Made by a program: the position numbers and the translations under genes. From positions 361,375 through 425,374 of the forward strand of contig NZ_JACIEJ010000004.1 in assembly GCF_014196795.1 (NCBI RefSeq): DNA of 64,000 nucleotides, given 5' to 3'. This DNA comes from Sagittula marina (GTDB taxonomy: Bacteria; Pseudomonadota; Alphaproteobacteria; Rhodobacterales; Rhodobacteraceae). The notes under the pieces are model-generated. The model was not told the DNA's origin. It searched no databases and saw only the letters and a program-made list of their open reading frames with translations. Of the stretch, positions 44,504 to 53,012 are shown one piece after another (within the stretch, counting starts at the first letter, position 1; every line of letters begins with the position of its first letter).

Positions 44504-45229
44504 TTAGCGCCCGTTCTTCTGTCGCCATTCTTCGAATTTCTGCATGTTTTCGTCCTTGGTGCAGGGATAGAGCCCGATAATCGGCGCACCATTTATGACC
44601 TCTTCGAGCACGAAATCCTCGAAACTTTCCATGCCAGAGCAGACCTCGGCAATTTCATCCGCGAGATGCGCCGGGATCACCATGACACCGTCGCCGTCGC
44701 CCACGAGCACGTCACCAGGGAAGACAGGCGCGCCACCGCAGGTGACCGGCACGTTGATGTCGAGCGCCTCGTGCTTGGTCAGGTTCGTCGGCGCGGAGGC
44801 CCCTGCGCAATAGGCGGGCATGTCCAGCTTGCCGATCCCTTTCGCATCGCGAAACCCGCCGTCGGAGACGACACCGGCGCAGCCACGCACGGCCAGCCGC
44901 GTGACAAGGATCGACCCCGCGGTCGCGGCGGAGGCATCTCCCCGCGCGTCCATCACCAGGATCTGCCCCGGCGGACAGGTTTCAACCGCGATGCGTTGCG
45001 GATGGTCAGCGTTGCGGAACACCTCGAGCTGATTGCGGTCTTCACGGGCCGCGATGTAGCGCAGCGTAAAGGCTTGCCCGACCATATTTTCGGCCTTGTC
45101 GGACAGCGGAGCGACGCCCTGGATGAACTGGTTGCGCAGGCCGCGCTTGTAGAGCTGGGTGGCGATAGACGCGGTCGAGATGCGTTTGAGCTTCTCTCGG
45201 GTCGCATCGGAGAGGACGTAGTCGGTCAT
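44504..45229 (-). CDS. RraA-family protein (HMG/CHA aldolase-like)
   Basis: A 241-residue protein with the RraA/aldolase fold. It has FTLRYIAAREDRNQ, the Gly-rich GDASAATAGSILVTRLAVRGCAGVVSDGGFRD (conserved Arg-Asp for Mg2+/oxaloacetate chemistry) and VFPGDVLVGDGDGVMVIPAHLADEI. True RraA inhibits RNase E, but members of this length next to sugar-acid dehydratases more likely act in carbon catabolism as lyases or decarboxylases. It is the last gene of a dehydratase-TRAP operon. Confidence 0.8.
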   Translation of the reverse strand: MTDYVLSDATREKLKRISTASIATQLYKRGLRNQFIQGVAPLSDKAENMVGQAFTLRYIAAREDRNQLEVFRNADHPQRIAVETCPPGQILVMDARGDASAATAGSILVTRLAVRGCAGVVSDGGFRDAKGIGKLDMPAYCAGASAPTNLTKHEALDINVPVTCGGAPVFPGDVLVGDGDGVMVIPAHLADEIAEVCSGMESFEDFVLEEVINGAPIIGLYPCTKDENMQKFEEWRQKNGR

Positions 45230-45241
45230 GGTTTAAGTCCC

Positions 45242-46987
45242 TTAGAAGATATCTGGTTCGCCGGCTGTCTTGCCGAAATCGGTTTGCAGGAAATCGAAGT
45301 CACAGCCCTCGTCGGCCTGCGTGACATGTTTCGAAAACATGTAGCCGTAACCGCGCTCGAAGCGGGGTTCAGGTAGCTTGAGCGCTTTGCCGCGCGCCTC
45401 CAGCTCTTCTTCGGACACGAGCATGTCGAGCGACCGCTTTGCCAGATCCAGCCGGATTGTGTCGCCGGTTTTCAACAGCGCCAAGGGCCCGCCGACATAG
45501 CTTTCGGGCGTGACGTGCAGCACGCAGGCGCCGTAGGAGGTGCCCGACATGCGCGCGTCCGAGATGCGCAACAGGTCGCGGTACCCCTGCTTTATCAAAG
45601 CCTTGGGGATCGGCAGCATGCCCCATTCCGGAAAACCGGGCCCGCCCAACGGCCCCGCATTGCGCAAGACCATGACATGATCGGGCGTGATGTCGAGCGT
45701 CTCGTCATCCACTGCCGCCTTCATTTCGGGATAGCTGTCGAATACCAGCGCCGGGCCTTCATGGGTGTAGTATTTCGGATCGCAGGCGGCGGGTTTGATC
45801 ACCGCGCCCTGCGGGCAGAGGTTGCCCTTGAGCACCGCGAGCGACCCTTCGTGATAGACCGGGTTTGAAAGCGGTCGGATCACGTCATCGTTGTAGACCT
45901 CGGCCCCTTCGAGGTTTTCGCCCACGGTTTTGCCGGTCACGGTCACGCAGGAGGTGTCGAGCCGCGCCTCCATCTGTTTCATCAGCGCGCGCAGACCGCC
46001 GGCGTAATAAAAATCCTCCATCAGGTAGTCCCTGCCCGATGGCCGGACATTGGCGATCAGCGGCGTATTGCGCCCCAAGGCGTCAAGGTCATCGAGTGTC
46101 AGGGCCACCCCCGCGCGACGGGCCATCGCGATGAGGTGCACAACCGCGTTGGTCGAACAGCCCGTGGCCATGGCGACCATGGCCGCGTTGCGAACCGATG
46201 CGTCGGTGATGATCGTGTCAGGGGTCGCATCCTCCCAGACCATATCCACGATGCGCCGACCGCAGGCGGCAGACATGCGCTGGTGATTGCTGTCGACTGC
46301 GGGGATCGACGATGCACCGGACATGGTCAGGCCCATGGCATCGGCGATCGACATCATCGTCGCGGCAGTGCCCATGGTCATGCAGGTGCCAGCAGACCGC
46401 GCGATGCCGCCCTGCACGCCCAGCCATTCCTGATCCGAGATGTTGCCGGCGCGCCTTTCGTCCCAGTATTTCCACGCATCCGAGCCGGAGCCGAGGATCT
46501 TGCCCGCATAATTACCGCGCAGCATCGGCCCGGCAGGCAGAAAGATCATGGGCACGCCCGCCGACGTGGCGCCCATGACCAGACCCGGGGTGGTCTTGTC
46601 GCAGCCACCCATCAGCACCACGCCGTCCAGCGGATGCGAGCGGATCATTTCCTCAACCTCCATCGCCAGCATGTTGCGGTAGAGCATCGACGTCGGCTTG
46701 GTAAAGCTCTCGTCCACCGACAGGGCCGGCATTTCGACGGCAAAGCCCCCGGCCTGGGTGACACCGCGTTTCACATCCTTGATCCGCTCAGGAAAATGGC
46801 TGTGACAGGTGTTAAGCTCGGACCAGGTGTGCAGCACGCCGATGATGGGCTTGTCGCGGAAATCCTCCTCGGCGTAGCCCAGCTGCATCATCCGCGATCG
46901 GTGGCCAAAGGAGCGCAGGTCGTCCGGTGCAAACCAGCGCGCCGAACGCAGGTCCTGCGGGGTCTTGCGGGGTTTCTTGCTTGTCAT
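45242..46987 (-). CDS. IlvD/Edd-family sugar-acid dehydratase (L-arabinonate dehydratase-like)
   Basis: A 581-residue Fe-S dehydratase. Key segments are the Cys-bearing SELNTCHSHF, MGGCDKTTPGLVMG and SAGTCMTMGTAATM (three cluster cysteines), NEGP-like HEGPALVFDSYPEM and the late RISDARMSGTSYGACVLH. Length and cysteine spacing fit the arabinonate/xylonate branch rather than IlvD itself. It would remove water from an aldonic acid to give a 2-keto-3-deoxy acid. It sits with a TRAP importer and an RraA-like protein, so the operon probably imports and degrades a sugar acid. Confidence 0.87.
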   Translation of the reverse strand: MTSKKPRKTPQDLRSARWFAPDDLRSFGHRSRMMQLGYAEEDFRDKPIIGVLHTWSELNTCHSHFPERIKDVKRGVTQAGGFAVEMPALSVDESFTKPTSMLYRNMLAMEVEEMIRSHPLDGVVLMGGCDKTTPGLVMGATSAGVPMIFLPAGPMLRGNYAGKILGSGSDAWKYWDERRAGNISDQEWLGVQGGIARSAGTCMTMGTAATMMSIADAMGLTMSGASSIPAVDSNHQRMSAACGRRIVDMVWEDATPDTIITDASVRNAAMVAMATGCSTNAVVHLIAMARRAGVALTLDDLDALGRNTPLIANVRPSGRDYLMEDFYYAGGLRALMKQMEARLDTSCVTVTGKTVGENLEGAEVYNDDVIRPLSNPVYHEGSLAVLKGNLCPQGAVIKPAACDPKYYTHEGPALVFDSYPEMKAAVDDETLDITPDHVMVLRNAGPLGGPGFPEWGMLPIPKALIKQGYRDLLRISDARMSGTSYGACVLHVTPESYVGGPLALLKTGDTIRLDLAKRSLDMLVSEEELEARGKALKLPEPRFERGYGYMFSKHVTQADEGCDFDFLQTDFGKTAGEPDIF

Positions 46988-46991
46988 GATC

Positions 46992-47153
46992 CTATCCCCG
47001 GAACTGGAAAATGAGCCAGGTTACAAGGATCGTAAAGATCAGCCCCGCGATCTCGGGCCAGCTGCCGAAATCGTGGTGATCCGCGCGTTCCTCGCCATCG
47101 AACTCGGTGGCCGAAAGATCCTCGTCCTGCTTGGTGAGATCGTCTTGGTTCAT
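46992..47153 (-). CDS. Small single-helix membrane protein (53 aa) in the TRAP/dehydratase operon
   Basis: An acidic, charged N-terminal half (MNQDDLTKQDEDLSATEFDG) is followed by one hydrophobic helix (PEIAGLIFTILVTWLIFQF) and a short RG tail. The ATG at 47153 follows GAAAGGAAAAC, a good ribosome-binding site. It is packed between the DctM stop (14 bases upstream) and the dehydratase start (4 bases downstream), which supports a real gene. I do not recognise a family. It could be an accessory subunit of the TRAP transporter or a small membrane anchor. Confidence 0.65.
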   Translation of the reverse strand: MNQDDLTKQDEDLSATEFDGEERADHHDFGSWPEIAGLIFTILVTWLIFQFRG

Positions 47154-47167
47154 TTTGTTTTCCTTTC

Positions 47168-48484
47168 TCAATCCAGCATCGACGGCAGCCACAGGGCGAT
47201 CTGCGGGAACGCGAGCACGAGGAACAAGCCGACGGCCTGAAGGGCGATGAAGGGCAAGACCGCGACAAAGATCTCCTGCAACTGGATTTCCTTGGGGGCG
47301 ACCGATTTCAGAAAGAAACACGCCGGTCCGAACGGTGGCGACAGGTAGTACATCTGGATGTTCATCGCAAAGAGCACGCCAAACCAAATCGGGTCAAAAC
47401 CCAGGTCGATCACCACCGGGGCAAAGATCGGCACCGTGATGAAGATGATCGCGATCCATTCAAGGAAGGTGCCCAGCACCATCACGATCAGCATCATCAC
47501 CACGATCACCCAGATTGGGCCGACATCGAGCGAAGTCAGAACACCGCGCAGGAACTCCCCCCCGCCGATGCGGTTGTAGATCCCGATCAGCGACACGGCC
47601 CCGATCACCAGCCAGATGATTGACCCGACGGTCAGCACCGTCTGGCGCATGGCATCGCGGGCCATGGTCCACGTCAATTCCCGGCGCGATGCGGCCACGA
47701 CCAGCGCGCCGACGGCCCCAATGGCGGCGGCCTCGGTCACGGTGGCGACCCCGGAATAGATCACTCCCAGAACCGTGCCGATCAGCAGGGCCGGCAAAAT
47801 GATGCCCTTGAGGAACTTGAGGCGCTTGAAGAACGGCAGGCCAGTTTCGGGCACGTCGTAGATCGGCGCCATTTCCGGGTTCAGACGCACCCGGATCAGG
47901 ATGTATCCGATGTAAAGCGATGCCAGCAGCATGCCGGGCACTGCGGAAGCTGCGAAGAGTTTGGTGATGGATACCTGTGCCGCCAAGCCATAGATGATCA
48001 GCACGACCGAAGGTGGGATCAGCGTTGCCAGCGCACCGGCCGCACAGATGATCCCGATGGCAAGCTTGCGATCATATCCCAGGCGCATCATTTGCGGCAA
48101 AGCGATCAGGCCCAGCATCACGATTTCACCGCCCATGATCCCCGACATCGCCGCAAGAAGGACCGCAACAAATGTGGTCTGGACCCCAACCGACCCTCGG
48201 AACCGCCCACCCATGATCGCCATGGAATCGAACATCGACTTTGCGATCCCGGATCGTTCGAGCACGTTCGCCATGAATACGAAGAACGGAACCGCGATCA
48301 GCTCGTACTTGTGGAGCACCTCGCCGACGTTGGCCGCAACGATGAAGAACCCGGCGCGTTCGCCGAAGTACAGGATCGCCGTCGCCAGCGACACGGTCAG
48401 CGTCGTGATGCCAAGCGGTACGCCAAGCGCCATCAGCCCCAGGAGGGAAATGACGATCAGCAGGGTAATGATTTCAATGCCCAC
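47168..48484 (-). CDS. TRAP transporter large permease (DctM family)
   Basis: A 438-residue membrane protein. Signatures are LHKYELIAVPFFVFMANVLERSGIAKSMF, GGEIVMLGLIALPQMMRLGYDRKLAIGIICAAGALATLIPPSVVLIIYG and the late NIQMYYLSPPFGPACFFLKSVAPKE. The Glu in this GGEIVM/LPQMMR branch is typical. It overlaps the small-permease gene by 11 bases. The upstream binding protein and the downstream dehydratase define a sugar-acid uptake system. Confidence 0.9.
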   Translation of the reverse strand: MGIEIITLLIVISLLGLMALGVPLGITTLTVSLATAILYFGERAGFFIVAANVGEVLHKYELIAVPFFVFMANVLERSGIAKSMFDSMAIMGGRFRGSVGVQTTFVAVLLAAMSGIMGGEIVMLGLIALPQMMRLGYDRKLAIGIICAAGALATLIPPSVVLIIYGLAAQVSITKLFAASAVPGMLLASLYIGYILIRVRLNPEMAPIYDVPETGLPFFKRLKFLKGIILPALLIGTVLGVIYSGVATVTEAAAIGAVGALVVAASRRELTWTMARDAMRQTVLTVGSIIWLVIGAVSLIGIYNRIGGGEFLRGVLTSLDVGPIWVIVVMMLIVMVLGTFLEWIAIIFITVPIFAPVVIDLGFDPIWFGVLFAMNIQMYYLSPPFGPACFFLKSVAPKEIQLQEIFVAVLPFIALQAVGLFLVLAFPQIALWLPSMLD

Positions 48485-48995
48485 CGGTCACGTCCCCTTC
48501 GGTGTGCTGGAACCAGCGAATGATGTTGGCCAGCAATTGCAGGATGTAGAAGATGCAGCCCACGAAGAGCAAAATCTTGAGGTATGTCGGCTGCGGCGAG
48601 TTCATCGCAGTGCCCGAATATTCGGTCCGCCCCATGACCTTGGCCGCGGGATGGTAAAGTGCCATGGTCAGCACAAAGAGCGCACCTGTGGCGATCAGCA
48701 TCTGGATCAGGCGGAACTTGCGCCAGACGCGTTCTCCGACGATCAACTCCAGCATGGTGATCGAGATATGCCGGTGGCGCTGCGTGACATAGCCCACCGA
48801 CAGCACCCAGGCGCTGGCACACAGGGTCATGGCAAGCTCGGTTGACCAGAGCGTCGGTGCGTTAAACCCGTAACGCAGCACCACTTCGGCGGCAGAGATC
48901 GCGATACAGGCGAAAAAGAGAACAGAACAGGCTTGGCCGACGAAGACGCTAAAGCTGTCCATCGCATCGGCATAGCCCGCGAAGATGCGTTTCAT
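48474..48995 (-). CDS. TRAP transporter small permease (DctQ family)
   Basis: A 173-residue four-helix protein with NAPTLWSTELAMTLCASAWVLSVGYVTQRHRHIS, the DctQ core. The start is set at 48995 (MKRIFAGYADAMDS) because the longer frame to 49058 would run through a strong stem-loop. Its end overlaps the DctM start by 11 bases. Confidence 0.85.
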   Translation of the reverse strand: MKRIFAGYADAMDSFSVFVGQACSVLFFACIAISAAEVVLRYGFNAPTLWSTELAMTLCASAWVLSVGYVTQRHRHISITMLELIVGERVWRKFRLIQMLIATGALFVLTMALYHPAAKVMGRTEYSGTAMNSPQPTYLKILLFVGCIFYILQLLANIIRWFQHTEGDVTGGH

Positions 48996-49026
48996 CGCAT
49001 ACCCCCGGCAGTGGAATGGCAAGGAT

Positions 49027-49058
49027 GTGACGCACCGGCCGCGCGGACGGTGCGTCAC
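49027..49058 (-). promoter_or_regulatory. GC-rich stem-loop after the TRAP binding-protein gene
   Basis: A perfect 11-bp stem GTGACGCACCG/CGGTGCGTCAC with a ten-base loop lies between the binding-protein stop at 49072 and the DctQ start at 48995, with no T-run. It is the third structure of this kind placed right after a binding-protein gene in this window. Confidence 0.6.
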
Positions 49059-49071
49059 CCGAAGTGGAGGC

Positions 49072-50094
49072 TTATTTGAACAGACCGATTTCTGTCATGT
49101 AGGCGATGTGCGCCGCGAGAGCCTCCTGCGCCAGTTCTGATTTCTGGGCGTAGTCTTCCCACTGCTCCCGGGCGACGACACGCAGCTGGTCGCGATCTTC
49201 CTGCGCCCAGTCGATCACCTCGATGTCGTCGGTCGCATCGTCACGCTCGGCGATCTCGGCGTCCAGCTTCGACACCTCTGCGGCCATGGCGTACATCGCC
49301 TCGTACCACCATTCCCGCAGAGCGGTCTGGTCTTCCTCGGACAGGGCCTCCCACTTGGCGGTGTTTACAGTCAACTGCATCGACGGCATCGAATGGATGC
49401 CGGGATAGAGCGGAAAAGGCGCGACGTCCTGCAGGCCGGTGGCGTCGTTGTTTACGTAGGCAGAGGCGTCCGCTGCATCCACGATGCCCTTTTCAAGTGC
49501 GCCGAAGACTTCGGAAAAGGGGATCGAAACGGGCGAAGCACCGGCTGCCGAGAACACGGCCGCGGCCAATCCCTCCGGTGAACGGATTTTCTTGCCCGCG
49601 AGGTCTTCGAAGGTGCGGATCGGGGTCCGGGCCACCAGAGCCTCGCGCGAGTAAGGACCACAAGCCACCACGGTGACTTCGCCGCCTGTCACGGCATCCG
49701 CCGCCTTCTGCATCATGGCCTCCCCGCCACCGTCCTTGCAGAAGCCCAGCATCTGTTCGGGCGTGTCGTATCCGGAGATCAGGTCGCCCATGATCGCATA
49801 GGCAGGTTCGAGCCCCGCGAAATAGTTAACCGAGGTGAAGTCGCCGTCAAGAACTCCCGCAGCCACCGCATCGAGCGTCTCTTTTGCAGGCACGACAGAG
49901 CCATTTGGCGTCAAAACGATCTGGATGCGTCCTTCGGTACGCTCGTCGATTTTCGGCAGCCATGTCTCGGTAATGTACTGGGTCGAGAAATCGCCCGCGT
50001 TGAAAGAGGTCTGAATGTTGAGGGTTTCGGCCTGCGCGCCGGATGCACAGCCCAAAGCGGTTGCGGCCAGCAAGGCAGCTTTCGAAAGTTTCAT
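49072..50094 (-). CDS. TRAP periplasmic binding protein (DctP family)
   Basis: A 340-residue secreted protein with a Sec signal (MKLSKAALLAATALGCASGA, cut near AQAE). The mature part reads TLNIQTSFNAGDFSTQYITE, has FEDLAGKKIRSPEGLAAAVFSAAGASPVSIPFSEVFGALEKGIVDAAD and the late NTAKWEALSEEDQ, all in DctP order. The Arg in KIRSPEG is the usual carboxylate anchor. The ATG at 50094 has GGGAGGAACAT upstream; the longer frame would cross the operator. It is the first gene of a six-gene operon. Confidence 0.87.
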   Translation of the reverse strand: MKLSKAALLAATALGCASGAQAETLNIQTSFNAGDFSTQYITETWLPKIDERTEGRIQIVLTPNGSVVPAKETLDAVAAGVLDGDFTSVNYFAGLEPAYAIMGDLISGYDTPEQMLGFCKDGGGEAMMQKAADAVTGGEVTVVACGPYSREALVARTPIRTFEDLAGKKIRSPEGLAAAVFSAAGASPVSIPFSEVFGALEKGIVDAADASAYVNNDATGLQDVAPFPLYPGIHSMPSMQLTVNTAKWEALSEEDQTALREWWYEAMYAMAAEVSKLDAEIAERDDATDDIEVIDWAQEDRDQLRVVAREQWEDYAQKSELAQEALAAHIAYMTEIGLFK

Positions 50095-50143
50095 GATGTT
50101 CCTCCCATGGAATCGCGCAGAGCTCCCCCTGCTCAACAAATGT

Positions 50144-50157
50144 ACTAATATATTAGT
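50144..50157. promoter_or_regulatory. Palindrome ACTAATATATTAGT, probable GntR operator
   Basis: A perfect 14-bp palindrome midway between the divergent binding-protein and GntR genes, 50 and 80 bases from their starts. It is AT-rich in a GC-rich background and is the only strong symmetric site there. Confidence 0.6.
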
Positions 50158-50238
50158 GTATCTTTGGCAATAACGTCTTATATGGTTGAGTGCATTGGCC
50201 GGTATCTCCGGCAACGTCACTGAAAAACCGGGGGAATA

Positions 50239-50949
50239 ATGTCTTCGCTGGCAGTCGTCACATTGGGAAAAGCGTCAAACCGTAACGGAAAGCTTCGCAA
50301 GAGCTCTGCCAGTCAGCAGATTCGGGACGCCCTGCGCGAACGCATCATCAAACTTGATCTCGCACCGGGCGAGAATCTATCCCGCACCGAGATCGCGGGC
50401 TTCTATGGGGTCAGCCAGACACCGGTGCGCGACGCGATGATGCGCCTCGAAGAGGAAGGACTGCTCTACATCTACCCTCAGTCGAAAACGGAAGTGTCGA
50501 AAATAGACATCGATAACGCACGGGAAACTCAATTCCTCCGGCTTTCGCTTGAAATACAAGTCACGCGCCAGCTGACGTCTGCGCGGAGCCGCGACCTCCT
50601 GGGTGCGGCCGAGAACGCGCTGATCAGGCAGAAGCAGGCTTGGGAGGCGGGCGACCTGGAGCGCTTTGTTGTCGATGATCGAGCCTTTCACCGCGCCCTT
50701 TTCGAAGCAGCTGACGTACCCGATCTCTGGGATCTCGTCACCGAAAGGTCGGGCCACATCGACCGTCTCAGGAACCTGAACCTGCCCGATCCGGGCAAGG
50801 CGAGCGAGATCCTAGCGTACCATCGACGCATTCTCGATGCGATTGCGTCTGGCGACACGGCAACGGTCGAGTCCGAGGTTCGCGGTCATCTGACGGGCAC
50901 GCTTGCGAGCGTTGAAAAAATCAAATCGCAGCATCCCGAGTTTTTCTGA
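50239..50949 (+). CDS. GntR-family regulator (FCD type) of the sugar-acid TRAP operon
   Basis: A 236-residue regulator. The winged helix (about 20-90) reads QIRDALRERIIKLDLAPGENLSRTEIAG and VSQTPVRDAMMRLEEEGLLYIYPQ. The FCD domain includes DDRAFHRALFEAADVPDLWDLV and the late HRRILDAIASGDTATVESEVRGHL with metal-ligand histidines. The start follows GGGGGAATA. It is divergent from the TRAP/dehydratase operon and probably represses it until a sugar acid or its breakdown product binds. Confidence 0.88.
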   Translation: MSSLAVVTLGKASNRNGKLRKSSASQQIRDALRERIIKLDLAPGENLSRTEIAGFYGVSQTPVRDAMMRLEEEGLLYIYPQSKTEVSKIDIDNARETQFLRLSLEIQVTRQLTSARSRDLLGAAENALIRQKQAWEAGDLERFVVDDRAFHRALFEAADVPDLWDLVTERSGHIDRLRNLNLPDPGKASEILAYHRRILDAIASGDTATVESEVRGHLTGTLASVEKIKSQHPEFF

Positions 50950-51299
50950 GACCAGACCTTTCGCTTCCCTGAGGGTTTTCGGATTTGCGCCGTAGTGTGA
51001 CACGATTTCGGCGTTGCGGCGGCTGGCCACATTGATCCCCTTCGAGGGAGAAAGCCACATAAGGCCTGGGGTGCCGGTTTTTATATCACCGCCCAGGCTT
51101 GGCCGTGATCAACTCGAGAGGCCCTTCATGCGCGGATTGAGCACAATGATCTTAGCGGTCAGCTTGCGTCGGATCTTCGCGGTCCGTTCTCGCTGGGCTT
51201 GCGAAAAGGCGCGGACAATTTCGAGAACGGCCTTAGCCGCGGCATTGATCTCCGCGATCTCGGACACTCTCTGCTCTTGGGTCCTCCGGAGACGCCCCA
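50950..51299. other. Gap without a recognisable gene
   Basis: About 350 bases after the GntR gene. Open frames on both strands show no family motifs. It leads into recombinase and IS relics. Confidence 0.4.
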
Positions 51300-51660
51300 C
51301 GCTTACGCGGCGAAGGCATCGGTCACTGGAAGGCCGACATGATTTACGGGCACCTCGCGCGCGGCACAGGGGTCCCAAACAACGAATTATACATCGGCCA
51401 GCCCGTCTGGAACCGCCAACGCTACTCCAAGCATCCCTGGGCCGGACGCCGGTTCTCCAAGCCGAACTTTCCCGAAACTTGGCTCACCACCGAAGAGCCT
51501 AAGCAGCGAATCATCCCCTCCCCCCCGTGGTAGGGGCAAGGCATGATCGACAGCTTCCGCAAGGAAGGCCGGCTCTCCAACGTGCCGATCTCGCGGTTGA
51601 AAGTGTCAGACAGCGTTGTTTCGCAAATCAGGTTGGAGGATGAGTTTGCCCTTCCCACCT
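51300..51660 (+). pseudogene. Serine site-specific recombinase relic
   Basis: The frame around 51339-51533 reads MIYGHLARGTGVPNNELYIGQPVWNRQRY, then RRFSKPNFPETWLTTEEPKQRI. This matches the Recombinase domain of large serine recombinases (usual ...RGTGILNNELYIGRLVWNRQRYVKDP). The catalytic N-terminal resolvase domain is missing and the frame ends at TAG. It marks a lost phage or mobile island. Confidence 0.65.
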
Positions 51661-52235
51661 GAGTTCAGGCGACGGCTTCGATCTCGGCCCTGCCGAGGGC
51701 CCGGAAGGTATTCATGAGTGCGATGCGGATGTGAGTTTCGACGGTTCGGCGCTCGGGGGCCGGTGACAGGATCCGCTCCCCAAGCGCTGCAGGCAGTTCA
51801 TCCTGTCCCCTCCCCTGCTGCGAACATGGTATCGCGCCCATTTCTTCCGGAGCGCCCGGACCACGTGCCCGGTTGCACGCAGAATTCCGTTCCGCGCAAT
51901 GATCGCGGGACAGTCTGCCTTCCAAGCGCGTTCGCTTAGACGGATGGGTCTGATCGCATGGGCCCCTCGTTCGAAAATCGCCCCATGACACCGTTGCGTG
52001 TCATGGTCACCTTCGGCGGTGACGGTATCGATAGTTCGTCGGGCGGGATCTGGGACAACAATTCTGGCAGCGGCGGGTTGTCGCCCTGACGGCTGGACGT
52101 GAACTCGACAGCGCGGACGTCTCCCGTGCCTGGGTCCATGGCGAGATGCACCTTCCGCCACTGCCTGCGGCGCGAGGCTGCATGCTTGCGGATCAGCCAC
52201 TCACCCTCGGCACGGAACTTGATAAAGGTGCTATC

Positions 52236-52277
52236 CATTGCCCGGCAGTGCACTGCGAAGCAATGTCACGAGAGGGG
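52236..52277 (+). repeat. Hairpin element, copy 7 (antisense, inside IS5 relic)
   Basis: CATTGCCCGGCAGTGCACTG, then CGAAGCAATGTCACGAGAGG. It adds 41 bases exactly between the transposase codons NLLI and DST, which are contiguous in relatives. The same position is occupied by copy 2 in the other IS5 relic. Confidence 0.75.
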
Positions 52278-52464
52278 ATCAAAAGGTTCAGCGGCTGACC
52301 GGAGGCGCAATACAGGATCTGCACCGCGAGCCGTACTTGGCGACGGCACAAGGTCGAAAAACCCGGAACCGGCCAATCGCGTCGGGCCATCAGGATCAAG
52401 CTCTAGACAAGTCCCACCGTCTGGCGGAGCGGAAGTCCGAAAAGCCCGGGGCTTCGACCGTTCC

Positions 52465-52512
52465 AGGCTACATTGATCCACTGGATCAATTCCGGGACGC
52501 TCTTCACCCTTG
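52465..52512. repeat. Second type of hairpin, inside IS5 relic
   Basis: A perfect 19-bp palindrome ATTGATCCA-C-TGGATCAAT (52472-52490), flanked by partly complementary TTCCAGGC and TCCGGGAC, interrupts the transposase between TCLTLK and LFGLPLRQ. It resembles the TCCCGG-TTGATCC palindromes scattered in many alphaproteobacteria. It lies at the position where the other IS5 relic begins, beside hairpin copy 1. Confidence 0.6.
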
Positions 52513-52690
52513 AGCGTCAGGCAGGTTTGGATCACCGTATCCGAGAAGGTTTCGGGTCCTCCCCGTTTGCCTGACTTCTCCGAACTCTACTCCATGTCCG
52601 GGTCAAAAAAGACTGAGCGCGCGCCCCGCTGCCTGAGCGATGCGTTGTAGGTCGACCAGTTCGTCGTGCAGTAGTGTGTGGGGTGTGGAC

Positions 52691-53012
52691 TTAGGCTTAC
52701 GCCCGACCTAACCATCAGGATTCGCTAAGGAAATCCCTCCCTCCGATTTGCGCAAAAACGTCATCATCGGCCCTCTGCCTCCCCTCCCAGGGCAGCCCGT
52801 CGCTGCGGGAGCCATCCACACAGGTTATTCGCGGAACCATGCAGTATGGCCTGGTGGGCGAAGGTCAGCAGGTTGCGAACAGTAAGCTGCCGTTCGATTA
52901 TCCTTGTCATCACTGCCGACGCCGGAGAGAACTGGAACAGCCTTCGACCTGCCTGATGACTGCCAACGGTGTCATCGGAAAGGACAGGTATATTTGATCA
53001 TATCGGCACGGT
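52691..53012. other. Gap without a recognisable gene
   Basis: About 320 bases between the IS5 relic and the TetR gene, holding no recognised motif on either strand. Confidence 0.4.

Larger units (their letters stand above)
51665..52690 (-). pseudogene. IS5-family transposase relic with two inserted hairpins
   Basis: Minus-strand fragments cover a whole IS5-family protein: WSTYNASLRQRGARS, VFFDPDME, TVIQTCLTLK, LFGLPLRQTVG, DWPVPGFSTLCRRQVRLAVQILYCASGQPLNLLI, DSTFIKFRAEGEWLIRKHAASRRRQWRKVHLAMD, DTVTAEGDHDTQRCH and the terminal MNTFRALGRAEIEAVA. Frameshifts and stops make it dead. One hairpin sits between LTLK and LFGLPL, another between NLLI and DST. Confidence 0.8.
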
